DNA of 52,381 nucleotides from DAOTWY01 sp003696565 (GTDB taxonomy: Bacteria > Chloroflexota > Anaerolineae > Aggregatilineales > Phototrophicaceae), in assembly GCA_034435635.1 (NCBI GenBank), contig DAOTWY010000009.1:1-52381 (forward strand). The letters are read 5' to 3'. The notes beneath the pieces are model-generated. The model made no database searches and had not been told where the DNA came from. It saw only the letters and a program-made list of their open reading frames with translations. Position numbers and translations under genes: made by a program. Positions 16,482-25,165 of the stretch are shown piece after piece; positions within the stretch are counted from its first letter, which is position 1; the number at the start of each line of letters is the position of its first letter.

Positions 16482-18224
16482 CTATCGTTTGTTAAATTCA
16501 CGCGCCAGTTGCTCGCCACTCATATGAATCAGGGTTGGCTTGCCATCTGGCGCAATTTGGGGCGATTGGCAGCGTTCAAGTTGCCTGATAATACTTTGCA
16601 TTGCATCCTGATTTAACACTTGCCCAGATTTGACAGCAGCAAACTCACACACTAGCTGAATGATCCGGTCTTCAACATTTGCCTGATCCAGCACGTTTAA
16701 TATATGTGGCATCAAATCAATTGGGTTCAATTGGGAAATCAACGCTGGTACAGCCTCTATACGGAATGTTGTTGTCCCAAATAATGACAATTTAAATCCA
16801 AGTGTTTCTAGTGTCCCTAAGCGATTTTCTAATTGTTTTAATTGTTTAACAGGTACTTCAAACATTTGTGTGCCGGAAAATTCTTGCTGTGAAATCGTCT
16901 GGTTAAGATAATCTGCCATATATTGTTCATAAAGAATACGTTGATGAGCAGCATGTTGATCAATTAAATACATACCTGCCGGACCTTCTGCAATAATATA
17001 GGTTGCACCAATTTGACCAACAAGACGTAATGGCGGCAACGTGCGCGGTTTTTGTGGCGCACCAAGACCTTCTGGTATATGGCTTAAATCCTCTAATCCT
17101 TGATCTTGTGTATCTGTCACATAAGGTAGCGGGGTATTATCTATCAGTGTGGATGAAAAATCAGACGAATGTTGTGGGAATACAAAATGTGTTTGTGAGT
17201 TAAAATCCTGTGAGGGGATTGTAGTTTTTACCAATGCCTCCCGAACCCCTCTCTGAACCACAGAAAAAACCGCCTGCGGATCACGAAAACGCACCTCCGC
17301 TTTGGTAGGATGAACATTCACATCCACCTCTTCCGGAGCAATATCAATCAGTAGCACAGCTACCGGAAACCGCCCTTCATTCAACATACCACGGTATGCT
17401 TGAATAACCGCATAAGTTAATTTTGTGTCTTGTATCCATCGTCCATTCACAAACAGCGTGATATTGGTGCGATCTGCACGGTGGAATTCTGGCAGAGAGC
17501 AAAACCCACTCACACGTACTGCTGGGCGACCTTCTAAAGCACGATCTTCTGCAAATACATCTATCATCTGCCGAAAGTTATTTAGTCCCAAAATTTTTAT
17601 CAAGACATCTGCTAGTTGCCCTTTACCATTAGAGCGAAAAACTTCCCGACCGTCTTGTTCAAGAACAAAACGCACCGTTGGATAAGCCATTGCATATCGT
17701 GTAACCAGCGTTGTGATCTGTTTTTTTTCCGTGTTTTCAGATTTAAGAAATTTAAGACGCGCGGGTGTATTGAAAAATAAGTTTTCTACCCGAATAACTG
17801 TGCCCACAGGCGCACCAACCGGTTGATGTTGCTTGACACACCCGCCATCAATCTTCATTTGTGTACCTACATCTTCTCCTCTAGCACGAGTAATCACCTG
17901 TACCTGACTAACAGCCGCAATGCTAGATAACGCCTCCCCACGAAAACCCAATGTCATAATGCGCATCAAATCATCAATGCTCTGCAACTTACTGGTAGCA
18001 TGACGTGTAAACGCTAACTCAACTTCGTGAGCTGCAATGCCTGACCCATCATCACTCACGCTGATTAGTTTACGCCCACCACTGTTAACCAAAATATGAA
18101 TATTGCTAGCACCAGCATCAAGCGCATTCTCCAGCAATTCTTTAACAACAGAAGCTGGACGTTCCACAACCTCACCGGCTGCAATTTGTGAAATCAGTTG
18201 ATCCGATAGAATTTGTATGGTCAT
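16482..18224 (-). CDS. mutL: DNA mismatch repair protein MutL
   Basis: GHKL ATPase that couples MutS mismatch recognition to strand incision. 580 aa from the ATG at 18224; an upstream in-frame TTG at 18284 adds residues unlike MutL and crosses a terminator, so I reject it. ATPase motifs: ELLENALDAGAS (metal-binding Asn), DDGSGI, FTRHATSKL and GFRGEAL. The transducer domain contains FVNGRWIQD and DVNVHPTKAEVRF. The C-terminal dimerisation domain contains LVGQIGATYIIAEGPAGMYLIDQHAAHQR, with DQHAAHQR like the DQHA(x)2E(x)4E nuclease motif region. mutS is not in the window. The RBS (AAGGCGAG) begins right after the T-tract of an upstream terminator. Confidence 0.96.
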   Translation of the reverse strand: MTIQILSDQLISQIAAGEVVERPASVVKELLENALDAGASNIHILVNSGGRKLISVSDDGSGIAAHEVELAFTRHATSKLQSIDDLMRIMTLGFRGEALSSIAAVSQVQVITRARGEDVGTQMKIDGGCVKQHQPVGAPVGTVIRVENLFFNTPARLKFLKSENTEKKQITTLVTRYAMAYPTVRFVLEQDGREVFRSNGKGQLADVLIKILGLNNFRQMIDVFAEDRALEGRPAVRVSGFCSLPEFHRADRTNITLFVNGRWIQDTKLTYAVIQAYRGMLNEGRFPVAVLLIDIAPEEVDVNVHPTKAEVRFRDPQAVFSVVQRGVREALVKTTIPSQDFNSQTHFVFPQHSSDFSSTLIDNTPLPYVTDTQDQGLEDLSHIPEGLGAPQKPRTLPPLRLVGQIGATYIIAEGPAGMYLIDQHAAHQRILYEQYMADYLNQTISQQEFSGTQMFEVPVKQLKQLENRLGTLETLGFKLSLFGTTTFRIEAVPALISQLNPIDLMPHILNVLDQANVEDRIIQLVCEFAAVKSGQVLNQDAMQSIIRQLERCQSPQIAPDGKPTLIHMSGEQLAREFNKR

Positions 18225-18236
18225 AAAACTCGCCTT

Positions 18237-18265
18237 AAAAAAACATCCCCTCACACTTGGGGGGA
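18237..18265 (-). terminator. Terminator between the histidine kinase gene and mutL
   Basis: Minus strand: TCCCC (18265-18261) and GGGGA (18250-18246) with a 10-nt loop, then TG and seven T (18243-18237). Its T-tract ends directly at the mutL Shine-Dalgarno, so it either insulates mutL or limits readthrough into it. Confidence 0.65.
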
Positions 18266-18299
18266 CGTTCTCGCTATTAATCAACTAGATGCATTAAAA

Positions 18300-19454
18300 T
18301 TATTGCCCGTCACCAAAAAGATTTTCCTCATTCAATGGAATGCTGATATAAAAAGTGCTGCCTACCCCTTCTTCACTTTCAACCCAGGCATTCCCGCCAT
18401 GCCGACGTGCCACACTGCGCACAATAAACAGCCCTAATCCACTTCCTTTAACCCGTTTATGCTCTTTACGCGGAATACGCACATGACGCTCAAACAACAA
18501 TTTTTGATGCTCTGGGCTAATACCTAAACCATTATCTTTTACGCTGACAATGATTTTTTCATCCTGTCGCTTTACGCCTATTTGAATTTCTCGCCCATTG
18601 GGTGTGTATTTAATCGCATTATCAACCAGATTCGTAATCGCACGTTCCAGCATATTCGCATCGGCATAAATAATCGGGATGTCATCAGCAATCATGGCGC
18701 GGAGTGTCAACTCTTGTTTTTCAGCAGGCAATAAGTGATTCTTGATAATACGATGCACCATCTCAGTCAAATCACACTGTGTCCGCTGCATTTCATAAAA
18801 CCCTGTTTCTGGGTCAAAACGCCCAGCATCTTGGATATTTTCCACCAATGAGGTCATTTGAGAAATGCCCGAAAGAATTTTTTCCACAAAATGCGCTTGC
18901 TTTTCATTTAGTTCACCGACCATGCCAGATTCCAACATGCTAGCGAATCCCTGCATAGAAGTCAGCGGAGAACGCAAATCATGAGAGACAATACGCATAA
19001 ACTCACTTTGATTACGCCCTAGTTTTTCATGACGAGCAATCATCCTCAGGTTGCTAATCACCGTAGTCAGGCTATTAATAAACATCGTGATTAAATCAGT
19101 GAGTTCGTCTGTTAATGTCACTGTATCGTGATAAACTAAAAACAGCCCGCCGACAATTTCGCCCTTTAACTTAATTTGGCAAAGAACCCAACAATTAAAG
19201 ACCACCTCAACTGGTTCGTTTAGGTCTAGCACAATCTGTTGTAATTCCTCATCTTCAGGAAGATCATCAACAGCATCACCCGCAGATAGTAATAAACGTG
19301 GTTCTTCAAATAAAAAAATCCCGACAGTGCGCGCACGGGTAACATCCTGCATCATTTCCAGCACAGGCGGGATTACATCAACTGGCTCAGGTGTGGTGGC
19401 GATAATTCGAAGCACCTCACGCAAGATTGTTTGCTCACTTTGGACCTGCGCCAT
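18300..19454 (-). CDS. GAF-domain sensor histidine kinase
   Basis: 384 aa, no membrane segment, so a cytoplasmic sensor. The GAF-like domain (about 10-135) has unknown ligand. The HisKA domain holds phospho-acceptor His158 in IVSHDLRSPLTSMQGF. HATPase_c follows with N box NLVDNAIKYTPNG, G1 VKDNGLGIS, and G2 GSGLGLFIVRSVARRHGG. Start: minus-strand GAGGG with 7-nt spacing to the ATG at 19454. It is divergent from the receiver-TadZ gene across 165 bp, which suggests a functional pair although that link is inferred. A terminator follows. Confidence 0.9.
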   Translation of the reverse strand: MAQVQSEQTILREVLRIIATTPEPVDVIPPVLEMMQDVTRARTVGIFLFEEPRLLLSAGDAVDDLPEDEELQQIVLDLNEPVEVVFNCWVLCQIKLKGEIVGGLFLVYHDTVTLTDELTDLITMFINSLTTVISNLRMIARHEKLGRNQSEFMRIVSHDLRSPLTSMQGFASMLESGMVGELNEKQAHFVEKILSGISQMTSLVENIQDAGRFDPETGFYEMQRTQCDLTEMVHRIIKNHLLPAEKQELTLRAMIADDIPIIYADANMLERAITNLVDNAIKYTPNGREIQIGVKRQDEKIIVSVKDNGLGISPEHQKLLFERHVRIPRKEHKRVKGSGLGLFIVRSVARRHGGNAWVESEEGVGSTFYISIPLNEENLFGDGQ

Positions 19455-19545
19455 TATATGCCCTCACTCTACTAAGTCTAAACACTATGGATTATAAACT
19501 TGTCCTTAGATGTGGGCAAGTTTAGGTTGGGAAATCATAACGATC

Positions 19546-19561
19546 AGGCTGCTTGCAGCCT
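19546..19561. promoter_or_regulatory. Inverted repeat between the divergent kinase and receiver genes
   Basis: AGGCTGC-TT-GCAGCCT is a 7-bp inverted repeat with a 2-bp centre. The loop is too tight for a good RNA hairpin and no T-tract follows, so a dimeric regulator operator is the better reading. It lies about 60 bp before the receiver-TadZ start and 92 bp before the kinase start. Confidence 0.35.
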
Positions 19562-19619
19562 CAATTCTTTCGTGCTAGACTTGGCTTCATTACGTATGAA
19601 TACAAATATATGGTAGAGC

Positions 19620-20759
19620 ATGGCAGAAAAAATCCTAATTGTTGATGATGATTTAGACAGTTTAAAACTAATCGGCTTAATGCTACAACGGCATGGTTAT
19701 GAAGTCGTCGCAGCTAGTGCAGGCAACCAAGCCATCATGAAGGCACAAAGTGAATTGCCGGATTTAATCATCCTGGACGTGATGATGCCAGACATGAATG
19801 GATACGAAGTCTGCCGCCGCCTTAAAATGGACTCCTCAACAGAAGATATTCCGATCATTATGTTCACAGCAAAGACCCTCATCGATGATAAGGTCGCCGG
19901 GTTTGAAGCAGGCGCAGACGACTACCTGACTAAACCCACACACCCCCAAGAGCTTGCATCCAGAGTCAAGGCAATTTTACAACGCCGCGCCAATAAAGGA
20001 AACCGTAACACAGCGCGACGTGGCACAACCATTGGTGTTGTGGGGGCTAAGGGCGGCATTGGAACAACCACAATCGCCCTCAACTTAGCAGCGACTTTGC
20101 GTGAGTTCAATATGAACCCTATTGTGGCAGATTTTCGCCTAGGTATGGGAAGCTTAGGGCTAGCCCTAGGCATGGGGCGTTCAACAGGGATGGCAAACCT
20201 ACTTAAACGCCCCGCATTAGAGATCAACAGCAGTATCATCGAGCAAGAAATCGTGGTACACCCTTCTGGTTTACGAGCATTATTATCATCTTCCCGCGCT
20301 AAAGAAGGGTTAATCAATATTCCAACCGATACAGCCCTCGCTATTGTGCGGGAAATGCGCATGATAGGCAAACCCTCTGTATTTGACTTAGGATGCGGCT
20401 ATACACCGCTTTTGAGTCGTTTGCAAAGTGAAATGGATACGCTAGTGATGGTGGTTGATCCTGCAGGCGTAACCTTAGCGATGGCGCGCGAAATGCTCCA
20501 AGAAATTGGGCGTACAGACCGCGAACGGGTATATTTGGTAGTTGTTAATCGTGTACAAGTCAGCCAGCAACCACCCTGGCATGAAGTTGAACATATTTTA
20601 GGTCAAGATATACGTGCCATTATTTCCCCCGCCCCGGATTTGGCATTCCAAGCTATGGAAGCAGCAACCCCCCTCGTTTACTATCAACCAAACGCCGTTG
20701 TTTCTAGCCAACTGATTAAAATGGGTGAGGAAATCAAAGCACGTATTGAAAAAAGCTAG
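19620..20759 (+). CDS. Response-regulator receiver fused to a TadZ/CpaE-like ParA ATPase
   Basis: 379 aa. Residues 1-125 are a CheY-type receiver with the acidic pocket DDD (9-11), phospho-acceptor Asp53 in ILDVMMPDMNG and Lys85 in FTAKT, so it looks phosphorylatable. Residues 135-379 are a ParA/MinD-superfamily ATPase with the deviant Walker A GAKGGIGTTT (142-151) lacking the second lysine, as in TadZ/CpaE proteins. Those localise Flp/Tad pilus machines to the cell pole or septum. No tad or flp genes are near. A sirtuin and a histidine kinase follow in the same direction with minimal gaps, suggesting one operon. Confidence 0.85.
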   Translation: MAEKILIVDDDLDSLKLIGLMLQRHGYEVVAASAGNQAIMKAQSELPDLIILDVMMPDMNGYEVCRRLKMDSSTEDIPIIMFTAKTLIDDKVAGFEAGADDYLTKPTHPQELASRVKAILQRRANKGNRNTARRGTTIGVVGAKGGIGTTTIALNLAATLREFNMNPIVADFRLGMGSLGLALGMGRSTGMANLLKRPALEINSSIIEQEIVVHPSGLRALLSSSRAKEGLINIPTDTALAIVREMRMIGKPSVFDLGCGYTPLLSRLQSEMDTLVMVVDPAGVTLAMAREMLQEIGRTDRERVYLVVVNRVQVSQQPPWHEVEHILGQDIRAIISPAPDLAFQAMEAATPLVYYQPNAVVSSQLIKMGEEIKARIEKS

Positions 20760-20765
20760 TCCTTT

Positions 20766-21527
20766 ATGGAAAAGATATTTCGTACAGCACAATTAATTCA
20801 GCAGTCCAATTATATTGTGGGTTTTACCGGAGCAGGTATCAGCACTGACTCCGGTATTCCGGATTTTCGCAGTCACGATTGCGGGCTTTGGAACAATGTA
20901 GACCCACTGGTTGTTGCAAGCATCTATGGCTTTCGTCGTAACCCACAAGCATTTTATGATTGGGTACGCCCGCTAGCAGAAATCACCATCAACGCTGCTC
21001 CAAACGCTGCCCACCTAGCTTTTGTGCAGCTTGAGCAAATCGGTAAACTCTCCGCTATCATCACTCAAAATATTGATATGCTACATACTCGCGCAGGCAA
21101 TACGAATATATTTGAACTTCATGGACACTTACGCCAAGCAACTTGTCTGCATTGTTTAGAAGTCTATGATGGAGAGATCATTCTCAAACAATTATTGATG
21201 AACCATCAAGTTCCTAAATGCACAGCTTGTGACAATGGTGTTCTTAAACCAAATGTCGTCTTATTTGGTGAGCAACTTCCCTTTCGTGAGTTACAAGCCG
21301 CACAAGATGCTAGTCGCAAGTGTGATCTCATGATTATTGTCGGTTCATCTTTAGAGGTGGCTCCAGCTAGTGACCTCCCCGTTTTGGCAAAGCGAAGCGG
21401 TGCAAAACTCATTATCATTAATTTAGACCCAACACCTATTGATCATCTTGCCGAAGTAGTTATTCATGGGCGCGCTGCGGATGTTTTGCCCAAAATTGTA
21501 AAACAGGTGGAGTTGAAGATCACATGA
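20766..21527 (+). CDS. NAD-dependent protein deacylase of the Sir2 family
   Basis: 253-aa sirtuin, usual bacterial CobB length. GFTGAGISTDSGIPDFRS (about 19-36) binds NAD. TQNIDMLHTRAG and ELHGH carry the catalytic His. Zinc is bound by CLHC and, 26 residues later, CTAC. NVVLFGEQLP, VGSSLEV and the C-terminal INLDPT complete the Rossmann fold. Lysine deacetylase or deacylase activity is expected; targets unknown. It starts 6 nt after the receiver-TadZ stop with no clear ribosome-binding site, and its stop overlaps the next kinase start by 4 nt. Translational coupling inside a signalling operon is therefore likely. Confidence 0.93.
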   Translation: MEKIFRTAQLIQQSNYIVGFTGAGISTDSGIPDFRSHDCGLWNNVDPLVVASIYGFRRNPQAFYDWVRPLAEITINAAPNAAHLAFVQLEQIGKLSAIITQNIDMLHTRAGNTNIFELHGHLRQATCLHCLEVYDGEIILKQLLMNHQVPKCTACDNGVLKPNVVLFGEQLPFRELQAAQDASRKCDLMIIVGSSLEVAPASDLPVLAKRSGAKLIIINLDPTPIDHLAEVVIHGRAADVLPKIVKQVELKIT

Positions 21528-22729
21528 CAGATACACAAACGCCTTCAGAAAGTACATTATTGGCTAATTATGAGCGGATTATTGAAATCAGTCGTCAGCT
21601 TAACTCAACTTATGATCACACCTCGTTGCTCAAGCAGATTGTCTCCGCTGCCACTGAACTGATTGACACAGAAGCCGCTTCAATCATGCTGATTGACCCC
21701 ATAACAGGTGAGCTGCGGTTTGAAATCTCCTCTAACCTCAGCCCGCACCAACTGAGTGATATTATCATTCCAATGGAGGGGAGTATCGCAGGCTGGATTG
21801 CGACGCATGGCGAACCTCGAGTTATCCAAGATGTGCGGAATGAACCCGGACACTTCCAAACCGTTGATAACACAATCGACTTTCAAACACGTAACTTATT
21901 GGGTGTTCCAATGCGAACTCACGAAAAAGTTATCGGTGTCGTACAGGCAGTGAACAAACGTGGGAATGCTAAATTTACCAGTAGCGACATCAACATTTTA
22001 ACAACCCTTGCTAGCCAAGCCGCTGTTGCTATAGAAAATGCACGCCTATTTCGTCAGAGCGATTTTATTGCTGAAATGGTACATGAACTCCGTACCCCAC
22101 TCATGTCATTAAAAGCTAGTACCGCCCTATTGATGCGATCCGACTTACCAGAAGAAAAGCGCAAAGATATCATCCTCACCATGCAAAATGAGACAAACCG
22201 TTTGATGCGCCTGACAACAGATTTTCTCGACTTAGCACAGATGGAATCAGGGCGTGCCCGTTTACAAATCGAACCATTTGAAATTGCTGATTTATTGCGA
22301 GAAAGTGTGGAGGTCGTTTTACCACAAGCCAATGAAAAAGGTATCTCAATAGAAGTTGATAACACGCAGTATACAATCTTAGGGGATCGGGGAAAGGTCA
22401 AACAAGTTTTATTAAATTTGCTGACAAACGCTATCAAGTATAACCGCCCGAATGGTGAAATTCATGTTTTCACCAACTTACAACATGACAATGGGCACGA
22501 TATGGTGCGTATTGCAGTTGCAGATACTGGTTACGGGCTATCAAAAGAGAATCAAAAGCAAATGTTCCAAAAATTCTTCCGTGCAGATCACACTGCAGAT
22601 GCAGCAACCGGCACAGGGTTAGGTTTGGTCATCACGAAAGCGATTATTGAGGCACATGACGGACAAATTTGGCTGGAAAGTGAAGAAAATATCGGCACCA
22701 CATTTTACTTCACTCTACCAATTGCTTAA
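21524..22729 (+). CDS. GAF-domain sensor histidine kinase
   Basis: 401 aa, soluble. An N-terminal helix leads into a GAF domain (about 30-175) with the typical AASIMLIDPITGELRFEISS and GVVQAVNKRG segments. The HisKA domain has His187 in EMVHELRTPLMSLKA. HATPase_c has NLLTNAIKYNRPNG, ADTGYGLS and GTGLGLVITKAIIEAHDG. The ATGA overlap with the sirtuin gene supports the start and coupled translation. A plausible partner is the receiver domain of the TadZ fusion two genes upstream; that is inference. It is followed by a hairpin. Confidence 0.92.
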   Translation: MTDTQTPSESTLLANYERIIEISRQLNSTYDHTSLLKQIVSAATELIDTEAASIMLIDPITGELRFEISSNLSPHQLSDIIIPMEGSIAGWIATHGEPRVIQDVRNEPGHFQTVDNTIDFQTRNLLGVPMRTHEKVIGVVQAVNKRGNAKFTSSDINILTTLASQAAVAIENARLFRQSDFIAEMVHELRTPLMSLKASTALLMRSDLPEEKRKDIILTMQNETNRLMRLTTDFLDLAQMESGRARLQIEPFEIADLLRESVEVVLPQANEKGISIEVDNTQYTILGDRGKVKQVLLNLLTNAIKYNRPNGEIHVFTNLQHDNGHDMVRIAVADTGYGLSKENQKQMFQKFFRADHTADAATGTGLGLVITKAIIEAHDGQIWLESEENIGTTFYFTLPIA

Positions 22730-22749
22730 TTTTTTATTATAGAAATGAC

Positions 22750-22779
22750 GGGCACAGTCTCTTAAACTGTACCCATTTT
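22750..22779. terminator. Convergent-gene hairpin terminator
   Basis: GGGCACAGT (22750-22758) and ACTGTACCC (22766-22774) form a 9-bp stem with one C-A mismatch on the plus strand (a G-U pair on the minus strand) and a 7-nt loop. ATTTT follows on the plus strand. It sits between the convergent kinase and membrane-protein genes. Confidence 0.6.
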
Positions 22780-22785
22780 GCATCA

Positions 22786-23532
22786 TTATAAGGTGGCAGC
22801 TTCAAACTCCTCAAGAAACTCTTCACGATTTTTCCCACTAAGTTGCTCGATGTTTTCGCCAAATTCCTTGAGATAATTCTTAAGAGAAGGCGTTTTCTTA
22901 GAATCAGCGTATAAAACCGGATAGATTGGGTCTTCAATTTCCAGTTGAGCGCGCGAATCAACAAAAACAACCAATGGCTGAACAGGAATCGTCTTATCAT
23001 AGTCTTCGATGATGTATTCCAAATATTTTTTAGCTTGTTCCGCTTCTAAGAAAGGATTACCAATGCCATCTAACCGGAACAATGTGAAGATCGTTCCAAT
23101 TGGACCTTTATGGGCACGCCATTTTTTACCTTTAACGGTGAATTTCCCATCCTGAAAGCGCGTCACAATTGGGAAAATCGCCTGTTGTGTAATCAAAACA
23201 TGCCGCGCTGGAAAGTGAAAATAGTTATACAAAACATTTTTGCTACTAACGCCTTTTAAGCCTTCAGCAATAGCATCTTCCGGGCGGGGCACACGAATCC
23301 ATAAGTTAGTCATCCGCACAGAAATCAATGTTGTAACAAGCCCTACCAGCAAAACAACAGGCATAAACAGCATATAAACTTGTGGGTCTATAGCATCTTC
23401 TGGAATTAACCCTAATAAATTGCCATTTGCCAAGAAAAACCCCAAAATTAACACACCTAAACTAAAGAAGAATAGCCGTGTTGCTATTTTACGATTCCGT
23501 TTAACTAATGCTTCGTTGGTGACAATACGCAT
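22786..23532 (-). CDS. Uncharacterised membrane protein with a NERD-like soluble domain
   Basis: 248 aa. Two membrane helices near the N-terminus (about 20-40 and 55-75) are followed by a cytoplasmic domain of about 170 residues. The stretch HVLITQQAIFPIVTRFQDGKF followed by WRAHKGPIGTIFTLFRLD, then PVQPLVVFVDSRAQLEIEDP, resembles the NERD (nuclease-related) fold in strand order. I do not see the nuclease catalytic residues clearly, so this is only a weak assignment. It starts 9 nt after the stop of the secreted-protein gene and is probably its operon partner. Function unknown. Confidence 0.6.
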   Translation of the reverse strand: MRIVTNEALVKRNRKIATRLFFFSLGVLILGFFLANGNLLGLIPEDAIDPQVYMLFMPVVLLVGLVTTLISVRMTNLWIRVPRPEDAIAEGLKGVSSKNVLYNYFHFPARHVLITQQAIFPIVTRFQDGKFTVKGKKWRAHKGPIGTIFTLFRLDGIGNPFLEAEQAKKYLEYIIEDYDKTIPVQPLVVFVDSRAQLEIEDPIYPVLYADSKKTPSLKNYLKEFGENIEQLSGKNREEFLEEFEAATL

Positions 23533-23541
23533 AATCAGACT

Positions 23542-24654
23542 CTAATTCGGGATAAAAACAGCGACATTACCAAATGTATATAGCTCTGCACACAGGAAAT
23601 TACCATACCGTACCGTCGGTAAAATTTCCCATTCACGTGGCGCGCCCCATGCCAAACCGATCACACCACGTTCTAATGCCACACCACCCTGTGGCGCAAC
23701 ACAATGTGTAATTGGATATGGGATAGGATTGGTGCCTGGCGAAACACGCCCAAACAGCGTCACATCGTAAATCACACCTGTACTGCGTGCATACCCTTCC
23801 GGGTTAGCCGGAATAAAGCGGTCATCCACAAGTTTACAACCAAGTTCCACACTATCACGATATGTATAATTCACATCAGCCCGATCCCAATAGAGGGTTT
23901 GGCAAAGTGTATACGGTGAAAACGATGACAAATCCGCAGTATTACCACCAAAAATTTGCAAAATACGCCCCTGTGAATCAATTAATGGTTCTTCTGGATT
24001 TGTAACAACTTGTTGAACAGGTGTAGGCGTTGCTGCCCCGGTTGGCGTTTGTCCACCTGTATTAAGCTCCACTGTAATCCGGGCAATGCCGTTCATATTG
24101 ATATTCACAGGCGCAGACCCATCCGCTGGACCAAAAACTGCTGCCGAAGACAAATTACTCAAATTAAATGTGCTATTCGGTTGCCACGCCCAGTATGTCA
24201 ATACAGATGTTCCAGAACGATCTGCCAGAAATTCAAAATCCACCGGTAGATAAAATCCCGCCCAAATAACTGGTTGAGTAATTTGAATAGGTGGACTGAA
24301 TGTTACGGTAAAAACACCTGCTTCTGTAATGCTCACCTGCTGACTGCCTGCTAATGTTGCATCAATCGGCGAGCCACCATTCGCATCTTGATATACCACC
24401 GCATCAACAAGTTGACCAGAGACAGGGCTTTGCACTGCCAACGTAATTTTTTCTACTTGCACTGGTCGCTGAATCCCCAAGCTTTGTAGATCAAATCCAT
24501 TCATCACAAGTGATTTTTCACCTGTGATATACCATACAGTGCTGGCACTGCCAGAATTATTGCTGAGAATCACATCACCAGCTTGTGCGGTGCCGAACAT
24601 CACAGCCAATAGCATCAATAAACCAATCAGAAAGATTTTTTTTAGGTACTGCAT
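23542..24654 (-). CDS. Secreted protein of unknown function
   Basis: 370 aa from the ATG at 24654, which follows GAGGA with 8-nt spacing and gives a clean Sec signal peptide (KKIFLIGLLMLLAVMFGTAQA). Longer in-frame extensions are not supported. The first half (about 25-200) is beta-rich with STVWYITGEKSLVMNGFDL, followed by a short Thr/Pro linker (GGQTPTGAATPTPVQQV). The C-terminal part has four Cys (CQTLYWDRADVNY, LGCK, THCVAPQGG, LCAELYTFG) likely in disulfides. It has no catalytic motif I recognise. It is divergent from yajC and precedes the NERD-like membrane protein. Confidence 0.65.
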   Translation of the reverse strand: MQYLKKIFLIGLLMLLAVMFGTAQAGDVILSNNSGSASTVWYITGEKSLVMNGFDLQSLGIQRPVQVEKITLAVQSPVSGQLVDAVVYQDANGGSPIDATLAGSQQVSITEAGVFTVTFSPPIQITQPVIWAGFYLPVDFEFLADRSGTSVLTYWAWQPNSTFNLSNLSSAAVFGPADGSAPVNINMNGIARITVELNTGGQTPTGAATPTPVQQVVTNPEEPLIDSQGRILQIFGGNTADLSSFSPYTLCQTLYWDRADVNYTYRDSVELGCKLVDDRFIPANPEGYARSTGVIYDVTLFGRVSPGTNPIPYPITHCVAPQGGVALERGVIGLAWGAPREWEILPTVRYGNFLCAELYTFGNVAVFIPN

Positions 24655-24719
24655 ACCGATTATCCTCACTTTCGTGATAAAAACCACAACACCCCTATTT
24701 ACGACACAACAGACAGGTG

Positions 24720-24725
24720 TATAAT
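24720..24725 (+). promoter_or_regulatory. Predicted -10 of the yajC transcript
   Basis: A perfect TATAAT with TTTACG (24698-24703) 16 bp upstream as a modest -35. Expected start is at about 24732, 53 nt before the yajC ATG. Confidence 0.45.
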
Positions 24726-24784
24726 GGCGAACCATATTGTAGGTTTAATCAACCATCTGGTCAAGCGAATTTGGAGATAACGGC

Positions 24785-25096
24785 ATGGGTGAATTTGCAT
24801 TCTTAGCGTTTGTGTTGTTGCTAGCCCTGGGTGCGTGGTGGTCATTTGTCACGTTCCCAAAACAACGTGACTTTATCAAACGCCAGCAGTTCGCTCGCTC
24901 CTTAGCAGCCGGCGATGAAATCATCACCTATGGCGGGATTATCGGTAAAATCCAAAAAATTGATGCAGAAATGGGGATTGCCTACGTAGAGATTGCGGAC
25001 GGTGTTGTTATCCGCATCATCACCGCGGCTTTAATGCAACCATATGATGCAGAGGAAATCTCACAAAACGCCCGCAAGAGCTTAGAACAAGAGTGA
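24785..25096 (+). CDS. yajC: Preprotein translocase subunit YajC
   Basis: 103-aa accessory subunit of the Sec holotranslocon. A single membrane helix (about 4-20, FAFLAFVLLLALGAWWSF) is followed by the conserved cytoplasmic segment: FPKQRDFIKRQQFARSLAAG, then DEIITYGGIIGKI and IADGVVIRIITAALMQPY. The start has GGAGA with 7-nt spacing. It is encoded directly upstream of secD and secF, the classic order, but a terminator-like hairpin lies between yajC and secD. Confidence 0.93.
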   Translation: MGEFAFLAFVLLLALGAWWSFVTFPKQRDFIKRQQFARSLAAGDEIITYGGIIGKIQKIDAEMGIAYVEIADGVVIRIITAALMQPYDAEEISQNARKSLEQE

Positions 25097-25097
25097 T

Positions 25098-25130
25098 AAG
25101 TTGGTGGAGGAAGACCTTCAACAACTTTTT
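25098..25130 (+). terminator. Terminator-like hairpin between yajC and secD
   Basis: AAGTTGGTGGAGG (25098-25110) and CCTTCAACAACTT (25115-25127) pair over 13 positions with one G-U and one mismatch, loop AAGA, followed by further T (25128-25130). It starts right after the yajC stop and would reduce transcription into secDF. Confidence 0.6.
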
Positions 25131-25165
25131 ACTGTGTTTCATATTATCATCTTCAGGAAGGTGCT

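Noticed and set aside
18225..18284. N-terminal extension of MutL
   Set aside because: It reads through the upstream terminator and adds residues not found in MutL; ATG 18224 gives the conserved opening.
18271..18292. Five-codon ORF (MHLVD) before the mutL terminator as a leader peptide
   Set aside because: No enriched codon, no ribosome-binding site and no antiterminator pairing that I can find; most likely chance.
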